NCBI RefSeq assembly: GCF_020804225.1
Contig: NZ_WJBI01000018.1
Span: 8,818 to 72,817 of the forward strand
Reading direction: 5' to 3'
From: Methanosarcina sp. DH2
GTDB taxonomy: Archaea > Halobacteriota > Methanosarcinia > Methanosarcinales > Methanosarcinaceae
DNA length: 64,000 nt
Position 1 is the stretch's first letter. Every line of letters begins with the position of its first letter. Under the pieces are notes generated by a model. It was not told where the DNA came from. It saw only the letters and a list, made by a program, of their open reading frames with translations, and did not search any database. Shown here piece after piece: positions 1 to 9,120 of the stretch. A program made the translations under genes and the position numbers.

Positions 1-417
1 CAGTTTGATTTTTACATCTCCAATTTTGGAAAGACTTAACGTATTTCCATTTAAGGAGAATCCAGATTGCAGGTAAGTAATGCTATCATACCAACCTTTA
101 CCTTTAAATCTAGGATAACCTGCTTTTTCTCCGGTTTTTACTCTTCGGAAAAAGGCTTGAAAAGCAAGGTCAACACGCATAGTCACATCTTGAAGAGTAT
201 GGGAGTGAACATTTTTTAGTTCTGGTTTGTCTTTCTTCCAGATAGGGATCATTTTCTTAGAATCGTAATAACTGATTCTTTTCTGTTCAGATTCCCAAGC
301 GTTCTTTCTTAATGCCAGAGTTTCATTATAGACCCATCTACATAGTTCCAAAGTAGAATTAAGCTTTGTAACCTGAGATTTTGTTGGATAGATTCTATAA
401 CGATTAACTTTAAGCAT
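1..417 (-). CDS. tnpB: TnpB (IS200/IS605-family, IS1341-type) N-terminal part, cut by window edge
   Basis: Reading the minus strand from the ATG at 417 gives 139 codons without a stop, running off the left edge. The start (MLKVNRYRIYPTKSQ), a WVYNETLALRK stretch, and the KAGYPRFKGKG segment are typical of the N-terminal region of TnpB/IS1341 proteins. The family members are RNA-guided nucleases carried by IS200/IS605 transposons. The catalytic RuvC residues and zinc finger would lie beyond the window, so activity cannot be judged. No tnpA is visible upstream (418-1258), which fits an IS1341-type element with tnpB alone. The fragment is not in a form where completeness can be told. Confidence 0.85.
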   Translation of the reverse strand, partial: MLKVNRYRIYPTKSQVTKLNSTLELCRWVYNETLALRKNAWESEQKRISYYDSKKMIPIWKKDKPELKNVHSHTLQDVTMRVDLAFQAFFRRVKTGEKAGYPRFKGKGWYDSITYLQSGFSLNGNTLSLSKIGDVKIKL

Positions 418-463
418 ATTACAGTATAATGTAATTTTACCTAAATCAAAGTTGCGCTGGCGC

Positions 464-715
464 ACCCCGCTGCAAGCAACGGGGTATGTTCGCGCCACCG
501 CTCCAAATTCCGTTAAAGGAGATAATATCCCTAAACAATTTAGTTTGAGCAGAAGTTAACAACCAAAAAATGGGATTGATAAATCATATTATCATTAACG
601 GTTACCGGGGAAGTTTTCCATCCCCGCAGCAAGCTAGCGGGGTATTCGACTGAAATAAAAGTTGTTATGTAGAAGTTGACGGCTGTATCCCGCCATTAAA
701 ATGACGGGGATTAGC
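464..715. repeat. Three hairpins upstream of tnpB
   Basis: Three inverted repeats lie upstream of the transposase start. The stems are ACCCCG/CGGGGT at 464-469/480-485, CCCCGC/GCGGGG at 622-627/637-642, and a longer one at 681-715 (GGCT plus TCCCGCCATT pairing with AATGACGGGGA plus AGCC, one mismatch). The first two share nearly the same loop (GCAAGC). Subterminal hairpins are the sites recognised by TnpA in IS200/IS605 elements, so these could be the left end of the element or remnants of earlier insertions. They could also be transcription terminators. No gene is seen between 418 and 1258. Confidence 0.5.
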
Positions 716-784
716 CTTAGACCTCCTAAAGCTGGAAGTTTGAATAAAAGTGGGATTTGTGGAGCTGGAAACTTCTCCGGCGGG

Positions 785-847
785 AGGGGATTTTTTAGGA
801 GATTTTAGGGGATTTTAGGGGATTTTTTAGGGGATTTTAAGGGATTT
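785..847. repeat. Short tandem repeat, GGGGATTTTA-type units
   Basis: About six imperfect copies of a 10-13 base unit (GGGGATTTTA with variable T runs) lie head to tail. The preceding stretch holds two copies of an AGCTGGAA motif (about 731 and 760) that recurs as GGCTGGAAGTTTC at 1865, suggesting small dispersed repeats around this locus. No coding potential was seen. Confidence 0.6.
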
Positions 848-1258
848 ATTATGTATGCAGCCTGCTAGTCCGGACATATCTGGAACGTGCAGATTACCTG
901 AACCTGACTTTACTTTATATCTCTACTTTACATTTCTAATAAAAACGAAAAACTTTAATCCAAAAGAAAGTTACTACTAACATTTATTGCCAGGAATGTC
1001 TGGATGTTTTCTGAAAGGTATAAATAAGACCTTCATGTTTCATCTTAATCCGCCCTGATTTATTTTTACCTGGCAGCCTTCGTCAAAATTCTGCAAGAAA
1101 TGTTGATTTTCAAAAAACTGTAGAATATGATGATCAATCATTTTTAATAATTTATTTTCAGAGACCAGTAATACCAGAAATAAGTACGATAACCAGTAAG
1201 AAAGTACAATAAATTAGGCATTAGAACTTAAAGGAAGAGAATTTTTGAGGGAATAGTT

Positions 1259-1801
1259 ATGAAGAAAATTTTAAAGATAATAGCAATGCTCCTTGTCATT
1301 GCTGCTGTTGTCTTTGCAGCCGGCTGTACCGAAGATGCAGAGCCAGCAGAAGATGAAACTCCTGAAGATTCCGAGCAGGTTACGCCTGAAACTCCGGAAA
1401 CGTCTAACGTGACAGGCGAAAATGTTACCGAAAATAACACGGCTGAAAATAATACAACCGAAGTCAATGAAAACGTGGAAACAGGGCAGGTAGTAACCGA
1501 AGCTGACAACGGAACAAGCATAAGTCTCAAAAATGGAGAGGATTTTACCCTTCAACTCAGGGAAAACCCGTCCACAGGCTACTCCTGGCAACTCAACCTG
1601 AGCGAGGGGCTCACTATTCTCAACGATTATTATACCCAGGATGAAGCTCCTGAAGATATGGCTGGTGTTCCCGGAACTCATTCATGGATAATCGAAGCCG
1701 CGAGCGAGGGCAGCCAGCAGGTAAGCGGCATATACAAACAACCCTGGGAGAATACAACCGGCACAGAGGATAACTTTACACTCACTGTCGAGGTTGACTG
1801 A
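1259..1801 (+). CDS. Chagasin-like (inhibitor family I42) secreted lipoprotein
   Basis: The 180-residue product starts with a lysine-rich, hydrophobic signal peptide ending in a lipobox (VFAAGC, Cys23), so it is probably membrane-anchored and extracellular. Residues 25-75 are a Thr/Glu/Asn-rich linker with many N-x-T sequons, probably glycosylated. Residues about 78-180 match the chagasin fold: the three inhibitory loops are seen as NPSTGY (103-108), GVPGTHSW (136-143) and KQPWE (160-164). Family members are tight inhibitors of papain-like cysteine proteases. Its target here is unknown, and no cysteine protease is encoded nearby. The gene stands alone, with a weak GGAAGAG-type ribosome site well upstream of ATG. 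Confidence 0.85.
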   Translation: MKKILKIIAMLLVIAAVVFAAGCTEDAEPAEDETPEDSEQVTPETPETSNVTGENVTENNTAENNTTEVNENVETGQVVTEADNGTSISLKNGEDFTLQLRENPSTGYSWQLNLSEGLTILNDYYTQDEAPEDMAGVPGTHSWIIEAASEGSQQVSGIYKQPWENTTGTEDNFTLTVEVD

Positions 1802-1971
1802 GAGGCATTTTTGCTTTTCAGATCTTATTTCCTTTTTTTCTTTTTTTAATTTGAAAAATTTTGGGGCTGGAAGTTTCAGGCGGCAGGAGATTTTCAAGAG
1901 TGTATTTTTATTTTTTGGCTGTGGTCGGCTGCTCAGAACTTAACCGGAATTGGAGGATTCAAAGAGAGAAA

Positions 1972-3345
1972 TTAAGCTAAATTTTCTACCTCGATTTTCG
2001 AGATATTTTCGATTATCAATTTTTTGAAATCATTTATCTTAGATTTCTGCATCGGAACGCCTACTAAGAGTATTTTACTTCCAATCTGAGAGAATGGAAA
2101 AAAATAATTTAATTCTGAGATGTACTGTTGACTATAAGGATAGCATAGAATCCCAATTTTATTTTCACTTCTAGTAAAAATGGTATATGCGAGTAACTGA
2201 TGCAGGTCTTTCCTATGCTCTTCCTTTAACTCTTCTGTAGTGCTTTTTAAGTTAAACAAGTGAGACTTATATTTTGCGTCAATTATTATATCAAGCTCAT
2301 TTTTCATGAGAACAATATCCGGCTCCAGATAACTTAAGCTCCAAGGAGGTTTAACACCGGGATATTGTCTAATTTTGTGATTGTTTAACTGAGTTGCTCC
2401 GATCGCTAAAGAAATTTGCCCAAAAAGATATTGAACATACCTTTCAAACAGAAGAGAAAAATCGATTCTCCAAGCAGTAGTTTCTTCAAGACTTCCATTT
2501 AAGATTTTGTTTCCTTGTTTTTTTAATTCCTTAATAACAGCAGGGTCTGAATAGCGAAGATAAAGCTCATTTGTGGATTTTTCGGAGAATTCGTATAAGA
2601 AGTCGTCTAAATGAGCAAAAATATCCTGAAATTGATACTTTATATGTTGAGGAGTTCTAACTGAATTGATTTCACTTTTTGCAATACTATACACATATTT
2701 TAGTTCGAAGAACTCACTATGCAATTTGCTTAGTATATTATCATGACAAGGAAAAAGTAGTTTTTTTGTCGGATCAAATTCCTTTTCAATGTATTTTTTC
2801 CAATCAACTTGAGACTTGGGATATCTATACAATTTGGTAGTTGTCTGGAATTTACGCCAATTTATTCTTATAGCTTTTTCTAGCAACTTTACAAACTTCA
2901 TAGCCTCTAAATAAAATGGTGGTTTCAGATAATTGTGAGATAAAAGAGAAATAGAATGTTTGAATTCAGGAGCTATTTCAGATTCCAATAAATTCACAAT
3001 TTCAACATATTCTAAAAACTGATCCGTTGCTGAAGTATAACGTGGTCTAACCACGAAATCTCCGATCTGTTTTCCATTATCAGGTGATCTTAAAGGAATC
3101 ACACCAATAAAGCGATCAGACCTAAAACTTAAGGAGACATTCTTGCCACTTCCTTCAATATACGGGACAACCCCTAGGAAGTCAAATAAATCTTTATTGA
3201 AATCAACGAATTTTTGTAAGGATTCGACTAGATATCTTCTATCAGCATTTTTAAACCATCTTTTCGCGAGAAATACGCCTGAAAGAGCTTGGGATTTTTC
3301 AGTAAGGCAAGGAATTTCAAGAAAAATATTATCTTGAGATATCAT
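1972..3345 (-). CDS. McrC-like nuclease subunit of a McrBC-type (type IV) restriction system
   Basis: A 457-residue protein whose C-terminal half carries a PD-(D/E)xK nuclease signature: EPDIV at 341-345 and DAKYK at 356-360, followed by a helix with HQLLAY at about 382-387. A FERYV segment (about 300-304) precedes it. These are the core motifs of McrC-family proteins, which supply the nuclease to the GTP/NTP-driven McrB motor that cuts modified DNA. The start ATG overlaps the stop of the upstream mcrB-like gene by four bases (ATGA), so the pair is translationally coupled. The N-terminal 200 residues are less conserved. The bacterial symbol mcrC is avoided because methanogens use mcr for methyl-coenzyme M reductase. 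The gene is visibly more AT-rich than its right-hand neighbours. Confidence 0.85.
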   Translation of the reverse strand: MISQDNIFLEIPCLTEKSQALSGVFLAKRWFKNADRRYLVESLQKFVDFNKDLFDFLGVVPYIEGSGKNVSLSFRSDRFIGVIPLRSPDNGKQIGDFVVRPRYTSATDQFLEYVEIVNLLESEIAPEFKHSISLLSHNYLKPPFYLEAMKFVKLLEKAIRINWRKFQTTTKLYRYPKSQVDWKKYIEKEFDPTKKLLFPCHDNILSKLHSEFFELKYVYSIAKSEINSVRTPQHIKYQFQDIFAHLDDFLYEFSEKSTNELYLRYSDPAVIKELKKQGNKILNGSLEETTAWRIDFSLLFERYVQYLFGQISLAIGATQLNNHKIRQYPGVKPPWSLSYLEPDIVLMKNELDIIIDAKYKSHLFNLKSTTEELKEEHRKDLHQLLAYTIFTRSENKIGILCYPYSQQYISELNYFFPFSQIGSKILLVGVPMQKSKINDFKKLIIENISKIEVENLA

Positions 3346-4748
3346 TCAAACAAAACCTCACCCACTCTGTCATAGAAGTACTTTGAGAACTCATCTTTTG
3401 AATTTGATAAAAGACCTTCAGCAAGATATTCTCTAATCAGAGGCAACAACTCATACTTAATCCGATCTTTCATCTCTTCTTCGGTTTTAGCTATAAAATA
3501 GGCTTGACCAGGTTGCAGTGACAACTCATCACTGCTCGCATATAAATTAAAAATTCGACCAAACTCTCTAAAATCATCTCTGAAAAATTGTCTTTCACCA
3601 ATAATTTCAATATCTTTAGGCTTTAGAGTATACCAAGCAAATCTTCTTCTTAGTGCGAAATCAACAACAGCTAAACTTCTATCTGCGGTATTCATAGTAC
3701 AGATTACATAATAATTTGAAGGAACCTTATTTACCCGATAGCCGCCACCAATGTCCATATCTATTGATTCGTCTTCATCTTCTAACTGATACTCGAAAAG
3801 ATAGAAAATTGGACCTAAAATGTTCGATAGGTTTGCTCTGTTGATTTCATCGATAATCAGAACAATGTTTTTTTCAGGATTTTCGTTAGCTTTTTTTAAG
3901 GATTTATAAAAAATTCCTTTTTGCTCAACATAAGAAACATTTCCAGCATCAAGGTTAGGCTTTATTCCATAAATGAAATCACTGTAACTAGTTTCTGCAT
4001 GAAACTGAGTGAAGAAAATTTCTGCATTTAGATCCCGAGCAACAATTTTTGCTAATCTAGTTTTTCCGGTTCCTGGTGCCCCTTGAAGAACCACAAATTT
4101 TCTATTCAGAACCAGTTTTAGTACTTCATTCTCTTCATTTACATCCTCTATTTTTGAGACAGCAGCAATTGCTTTAGAAACAGCTTTCCTTTGAGATGAA
4201 TTTCGCGGAAAATTTCTGAACTGAGCATAGGCTGCAACAAAGCCTGCAATAATTTTTTTCCCATTCTCGGATTCAGGATCCCAAATAATTTCATAGGCAG
4301 AAATGAGTTTAGAATAATTTTGTAAAGATTTATCCAGATTTGGGACCTTTAGTTTGATCTGTTTTAGTAAATTCGATTCAATATCCAAAAAAGAGGTTTT
4401 ACAGAACCCATCCTCACTAACAATCGAAGAAAATAATCTTCGAACTCCAGGCAAAGCTGCAAGTTCATAATCGTTTTTAAACCCTAACGAACCAACCACA
4501 AGGGAAATTAACCAAGGATTATCATCTTTATCTGGAAAGATAACAAGAGAAAAATCATGATAAGGACCAGATGCCTCTTCCTCTGGAGAAATTAAACCAA
4601 AAAATGCTCCACCTTGATTAAGTGCATCCTCCTTTGTGTTATTCCGGAAAGTGTAAGCATTTGGGATATCTTTATTTTTTGCTCCAAAATTCTCGGCTAA
4701 TTCTTTGACTAATTCAATAGTTCTTTCAATTTTGCTCATCAATATCAT
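3342..4748 (-). CDS. McrB-like AAA+ NTPase of a McrBC-type restriction system
   Basis: The 468-residue protein has a McrB-type AAA+ module in its second half: Walker A GAPGTGKT (223-230), a QFHAETSYSDFIYG segment (248-261), Walker B with the family signature DEINRAN (300-306), and MNTADRS (352-358). McrB rings hydrolyse nucleotide and drive the McrC nuclease. The first 200 residues replace the usual DNA-recognition module. They contain no motif I recognise beyond a pattern such as YHDFSLVIFPDKDDNPWLIS, and they probably set target specificity. The start could be the ATG at 4748 or the one at 4739, since no clear ribosome site separates them. It is the first gene of a two-gene operon, divergent from the peptidase gene at 5006. 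Confidence 0.85.
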   Translation of the reverse strand: MILMSKIERTIELVKELAENFGAKNKDIPNAYTFRNNTKEDALNQGGAFFGLISPEEEASGPYHDFSLVIFPDKDDNPWLISLVVGSLGFKNDYELAALPGVRRLFSSIVSEDGFCKTSFLDIESNLLKQIKLKVPNLDKSLQNYSKLISAYEIIWDPESENGKKIIAGFVAAYAQFRNFPRNSSQRKAVSKAIAAVSKIEDVNEENEVLKLVLNRKFVVLQGAPGTGKTRLAKIVARDLNAEIFFTQFHAETSYSDFIYGIKPNLDAGNVSYVEQKGIFYKSLKKANENPEKNIVLIIDEINRANLSNILGPIFYLFEYQLEDEDESIDMDIGGGYRVNKVPSNYYVICTMNTADRSLAVVDFALRRRFAWYTLKPKDIEIIGERQFFRDDFREFGRIFNLYASSDELSLQPGQAYFIAKTEEEMKDRIKYELLPLIREYLAEGLLSNSKDEFSKYFYDRVGEVLFE

Positions 4749-5005
4749 CTTGGTCTAAAAGCATGAGAAATAAGATCAAGATGAAATTATTTTTAGAGAA
4801 TAAATAGCTGCCTCTTTTTTTTGAGATTGTGAGACATATAATGAAATACATTTATGAAAAATGTCTTCAGCAGTAATTTATATAGATGATTTTGGAGATT
4901 AAATTTGATATTTCCCCCTCTCTCCCAAACTACACCTTTAAATCCCATACCTCCCTTTTCTATCCCACAATATAACTCTCATAACTTTCATCCGGTGACA
5001 CTTTT

Positions 5006-7879
5006 ATGAAATGTAGACTTTGTAAATATTATCCCGAGGATTTCGGGGAGCTTACTGTTGACGTTTTGCATATGCACATGGAGTTTGATATCTATGATGA
5101 CAGGACGAATGTGAAGTCCCTGTTAAGGGTCAGGACAAAGGATGCTCCTATTGAGAAACTGGAGTTGAACTGCAGGGACCTTGAGATCAGGGCTGTGAGC
5201 TGCATACAGTCAGAGGTTTCTTATAGACACAGACAGGATGATGCAATCCTTGAGATTAATTTCAGGGATGAGGTCCCGCCACATACTGAGATTGTGGTTG
5301 TTACGGATACGGTATGCAGGCCGACCAGGAATATCCTTGAGGGGCTGTACTACGACGAAACGCCTGCAGGAGCTCCTCCGCAGCAGATCACGCAGTGCCA
5401 GCAGTGGGGGTTCCAGAGGATCGTGCCTTGCATTGATGATATGACTGCAAAGTGCACTTACAAGACAACCATTATTGCAGATTCGAGGTACACGAACCTT
5501 ATCACAAACGGGGACGTGCTGGTAGGGAGGCATACCGTAAAGCCGGGAAGGGACAAGATTGTCTATGATAATTCGATAACGCCGATGGCAACCTATCTCT
5601 TTTTCCTCGGGGCAGGGACTTATTCGACTTTTGTAAGGGAGTTTGAATATCCGGACGGGGGCATTTTCACTCTCGAACTCCTGGTGCCGCCGGATTCAAA
5701 CGCCTGGGCTGCCGAAAAAGCGCTCGATATCCTGCACGACTGTGTAATGTGGGTCCACCTCTTTACCGGGCCTGAACAGTTCGACCAGGATAAGTTGTCG
5801 GTACGGGAAAGGCTCTGGGAGCTTGTCCGCAGGCGGGAGAAAATAAAACTTGAGGCAAAACCCGAATCAGGGCAGGAAGAAGGAGAACTAGAAAAGATCA
5901 GGAAAGAGCTTTCAGAGCTTGTCGAGACCATTACTCCGGGGTACAGATATACAGGGACAGTATACCGGGAAATAGGGATGCAGAACTCGGACTTCGGGGG
6001 CATGGAAAATGTGGGGAACACAACGATTACCACAAACCGTATTATGCCTTTTCCGCAGATAACGGACTCTGCTTTTGAGTACATGATAAGGGTCAAGGTG
6101 CACGAATATTACCACAACCAGAACGGGTCCGAGGTCACGGGAAAGAGCCCGTTTGAGATCTGGCTGAACGAAGCTGTGACCGTGCACGTGGAAGAGCAGT
6201 ACCATGCTTTCCTTTTCGGCGAGGATTACCAGAGGCTCGGGAGGGTGCTCGAACTGCTTGCACCGGCGTCCGGGACTTTTGCCCTGGACTCGGGAGCTGC
6301 TTCCATGCCTATTATCCCTGACGGTTTTAATGACCCCAATGACCTGATCACTGCGGTTACGTATGTAAAATCCCCTGAATACGTACGCATGGTCGAGACC
6401 CTCATAGGAAAGGATACTTTTGTCCGGGCTCTGGACCGTTATTTCAAAAAGTTCCAGCACTCCAATGCCTCTACACAGGACTGGATAGAGGTTATGGAAG
6501 AAGAGAGCGGAGTGCCTTTAAAAGAGATGGCTGAGATCTGGCTGAAGCAGACAAAGTTCCCTGTGGTCGAAGTCTCTGCCGAATACGACAGGCCTTCCCG
6601 GAAGTTCACTTTCTTCCTCAAGCAGCACTTCCCGGCTGGCGGAAAGCCCTGGGAGTTCCCGTTCAAAGCAGCCCTTGTGGATGAAAACGGAAAAGACCTT
6701 GCTGAGGTGCTGGTAAGGGTCAGCGGAGAGACTGCAGAGATTCCGGTTGAAAACGTGGACATGCCTGCCTTCCTTTCCCTGAACAGGGGGTACTCTTTCT
6801 ACGGGAAACTTGTTTACAGAGCAAGCCAGGAAGAGCTCCTGCTGCAGGTCAGAAAGGACAGCGATATCACAGGCAGGTTTACAGCATTCCATACCCTTGT
6901 GGACCGGGAAAAGCTGAGGCTCCTTAAAGTTTCGGGTTCGGCCCCCTCTGAAGACTTTATAGAACTTTACTACAGGCTCTTTAATGACCGGCAGCTCCTT
7001 GAAAGGGCAGGAGGGCAATTCCTGACCATCTTTGAGTCCGTAGAAGATGAAGAATTCGCCCACCGCTATCAGGCACTTTATGATGTAAAGCAGAAGCTAC
7101 TGAAGGCAGTTGCCTGGAAATACAAAAACTCCCTGATTTCTGCCTACCACTTCTTTGAAAATGTTTCAGTTCCCGGGGATGCGTCACTCGAAGAAACAGC
7201 AAGAGTAATCAAGAGCAGGCAGGCCAAAAATATCTGCCTTGGAGTCCTTGCGACCCTCGATACTCCTGACATCCACTCCCTGATAAAACAGCAGTTTGAA
7301 ACTGCAGCCTGTGCAACAGACAGATTGAGTGCATTTGCTGCGTACCTGAACAGTTCGGCTCCTGATAAGATAGGAGTCCTGAGAGCCTTTGAAGCGGAAT
7401 CAAAGCAGAACCTTATTTCCTGGGAAGCCTTCCTTGCAGTAATTGGAAACAACAGCAGTGTCGATGCAGTCGAACTGGTAAGGGAAATGGAAAGGTCAGA
7501 AGCCTTCAGGATTGAACAGACAAACGACCAGCGTGCCCTTTACGGAAACTTTGCCCGCAACCGCAAGAAGTCCCTCCAGACCGAAGAAGGCAGGACTCTT
7601 TTTACAGAGATCCTGAGAAAGCTGGCTCCCGTAAACGAATACAGCACAGTCAACCTGCTCAATGCCTTTGCAAACATAGACCTGATGGAAGCAGAATACC
7701 ATGCTCCGCTGGTAAAGATCCTAGCAGACCTCCTTGAAGAACTGGACCCTCAGAAGTTCCCCAGCGTCTACAACAGGACCAGAAAACTCCTTCTCGGAGC
7801 CCCAAAAGCTGTCGAAGCTTACGGAAAAAGATACGGAAAAGTCCCGGATCTACAGACGGAAAGCCCGGAAAAGAAATAA
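5006..7879 (+). CDS. M1-family zinc metallopeptidase (aminopeptidase N-like)
   Basis: A 957-residue cytoplasmic protein with no signal peptide. It shows the M1 zinc site exactly: HEYYH at 366-370 followed 18 residues later by Glu389 in NEAVT, and a GGMEN substrate-binding loop at 331-335 (GAMEN in most relatives). The N-terminal 200 residues form the beta-rich domain of aminopeptidase N. A beta-sandwich (about 510-600) and a long helical C-terminal domain follow. The likely role is to remove N-terminal residues from peptides downstream of the proteasome. The E. coli PepN length is about 870 residues, so this is slightly long. The charged insert at about 276-310 (KLEAKPESGQEEGELEK) is a local addition. 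The gene is monocistronic, with a strong hairpin after the stop. Confidence 0.9.
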   Translation: MKCRLCKYYPEDFGELTVDVLHMHMEFDIYDDRTNVKSLLRVRTKDAPIEKLELNCRDLEIRAVSCIQSEVSYRHRQDDAILEINFRDEVPPHTEIVVVTDTVCRPTRNILEGLYYDETPAGAPPQQITQCQQWGFQRIVPCIDDMTAKCTYKTTIIADSRYTNLITNGDVLVGRHTVKPGRDKIVYDNSITPMATYLFFLGAGTYSTFVREFEYPDGGIFTLELLVPPDSNAWAAEKALDILHDCVMWVHLFTGPEQFDQDKLSVRERLWELVRRREKIKLEAKPESGQEEGELEKIRKELSELVETITPGYRYTGTVYREIGMQNSDFGGMENVGNTTITTNRIMPFPQITDSAFEYMIRVKVHEYYHNQNGSEVTGKSPFEIWLNEAVTVHVEEQYHAFLFGEDYQRLGRVLELLAPASGTFALDSGAASMPIIPDGFNDPNDLITAVTYVKSPEYVRMVETLIGKDTFVRALDRYFKKFQHSNASTQDWIEVMEEESGVPLKEMAEIWLKQTKFPVVEVSAEYDRPSRKFTFFLKQHFPAGGKPWEFPFKAALVDENGKDLAEVLVRVSGETAEIPVENVDMPAFLSLNRGYSFYGKLVYRASQEELLLQVRKDSDITGRFTAFHTLVDREKLRLLKVSGSAPSEDFIELYYRLFNDRQLLERAGGQFLTIFESVEDEEFAHRYQALYDVKQKLLKAVAWKYKNSLISAYHFFENVSVPGDASLEETARVIKSRQAKNICLGVLATLDTPDIHSLIKQQFETAACATDRLSAFAAYLNSSAPDKIGVLRAFEAESKQNLISWEAFLAVIGNNSSVDAVELVREMERSEAFRIEQTNDQRALYGNFARNRKKSLQTEEGRTLFTEILRKLAPVNEYSTVNLLNAFANIDLMEAEYHAPLVKILADLLEELDPQKFPSVYNRTRKLLLGAPKAVEAYGKRYGKVPDLQTESPEKK

Positions 7880-7942
7880 GCTATTCTGAAAAGCAATCTG
7901 CCCGACAGGACCGGTTGCTCTGAACCCTGTCAGTCAATTCAG

Positions 7943-7986
7943 CCCGGAAGGAGCCAAAAACGAGTCTTTTTCCTTCTCCTTCCGGG
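7943..7986 (+). terminator. Stem-loop after the M1 peptidase gene
   Basis: An 11-base perfect inverted repeat, CCCGGAAGGAG (7943-7953) and CTCCTTCCGGG (7976-7986), encloses a loop ending in a T-rich run, 64 bases after the stop. It is followed by ATCTCTTTT. It is suited to ending transcription or protecting the 3' end of the message. Confidence 0.55.
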
Positions 7987-8027
7987 ATCTCTTTTGCACT
8001 ACTTCAATTGTGCTGGTCGACATGGAA

Positions 8028-8330
8028 GTAAGCTTTGCTCAAGAAGACTAAACAATATCTCTGCCCCTTGTAACGTCATTCGCTGTACCAAATCGCTTTT
8101 GTCACGCTCCACGCAGGAGAGCGGCTTTTCCGAAAAGAAAAAAAAGAAGAAAAGAAAAACTGGAAAGTGAAAATGACATAAAGTCTGTGGGATACAAACA
8201 AAACAGAATAAAATTCGATCTGAAAAATACTGTTTTCGATGTCTGCTTTTTGCTGCATTCAAACTTCTTCTTTCTTCTTTTTTCGAAGGGCCACAGAAAG
8301 GCTGGCGGTCTGGAGCCAGGACAACAGTTT
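8028..8330. repeat. Non-coding region with elements shared with 48.2-48.6 kb
   Basis: The 7880-8730 gap has no convincing gene. GCTCAAGAAGACTAA near 8037 resembles GCTCAAGAGGACTAA near 48285. TGTCACGCTCCACG at 8100 resembles TGTCACGCTCGACG at 48405, and in both places a GGAGARCGG segment, an A-rich stretch and later a CTTCTTTTTT run follow. The order is the same in both places, so I read this as two diverged copies of one intergenic repeat. The alignment was made by eye, so its limits are approximate. Confidence 0.45.
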
Positions 8331-8603
8331 TTATGCAGGATGACCGTTTCTCTATATTATTCGGTTTTTTATTCGTGTTCATGTATAAAGATTGTTTTTT
8401 TCTTAGATCGTAGAGTGCTGGCTATAGCCCCGTGCAGCACAAAAGAGAAAAACGGGAAATTCCGTTTTCGGATTCCCGGAATATATTAACCGGAAGATAA
8501 TGGACCACTATTCTATTTCATGTATTTTTCTCTTGAAGTCCTGTTGTACAGCTGCGTTTTGGAAAAAAAGAGTTTAGTCTCCATTGAAGTAGTTTCCAGA
8601 ATT

Positions 8604-8703
8604 GAATTTGAAGATTACGAACCGAATTTGAAGATTATAAACCCAATTTGAAGATTATAAACCTAATTTGAAGATTATAAACCGAATTTGAGGATAGTAG
8701 ACA
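8604..8703. repeat. 20-base tandem repeat, five units
   Basis: Four good and one degraded copy of a 20-base unit (core AATTTGAAGATTATAAACC) run head to tail and end just before the gene at 8731. The repeat would lie in the promoter or leader of that gene. Confidence 0.85.
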
Positions 8704-8730
8704 GGAAGAATATATATTCAGAAAAAATAA

Positions 8731-9120
8731 ATGCTATTGGGGCTTTTTACAGGATATAATGATTTAGATATCGGGGATGATAGAAGGACATTAGGGGACC
8801 TTGAAAATCTATTTCTGGACACATTCTCTTCCCTGTTCAATGTTGTAGGCTCAGTCCTTATAGTGTACGGAGGGCTCAGGGCGACCGCAGAGATAATTCT
8901 GCTTGAAACCTTTAAGAAACATTATAAGTACGAGCATATAAGAAGAGAGCTGACAAACAAACTCGTATTTGGGCTGGAATTTTTCATTGCAGCCGATGTC
9001 CTGAGAACACTGAGGGACCCCACTCAGGAAGAACTGATTGTGCTGGGAACTGTGGTGCTGATAAGGACAATTCTAGGGTATTTCCTGAGTAAAGAGGCCA
9101 CGATATATCATCTGGATTGA
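8731..9120 (+). CDS. DUF1622-family membrane protein
   Basis: A 129-residue protein with three hydrophobic segments, at about 37-55 (FNVVGSVLIVYGGLRATAE), 80-93 (LVFGLEFFIAADVLRT) and 103-119 (LIVLGTVVLIRTILGYF). This pattern and the FGLEFFIAADVLRTL signature are typical of the DUF1622 family of small inner-membrane proteins, whose function is unknown. The ATG at 8731 has only a weak purine-rich ribosome site. The gene stands alone between two long intergenic regions. Confidence 0.8.
   Translation: MLLGLFTGYNDLDIGDDRRTLGDLENLFLDTFSSLFNVVGSVLIVYGGLRATAEIILLETFKKHYKYEHIRRELTNKLVFGLEFFIAADVLRTLRDPTQEELIVLGTVVLIRTILGYFLSKEATIYHLD

Noticed and set aside
8604-8703. Possible CRISPR array (regular 20-base units)
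   Set aside because: The units are contiguous with no unique spacers and no cas genes are near. The same is true of the other tandem repeats.
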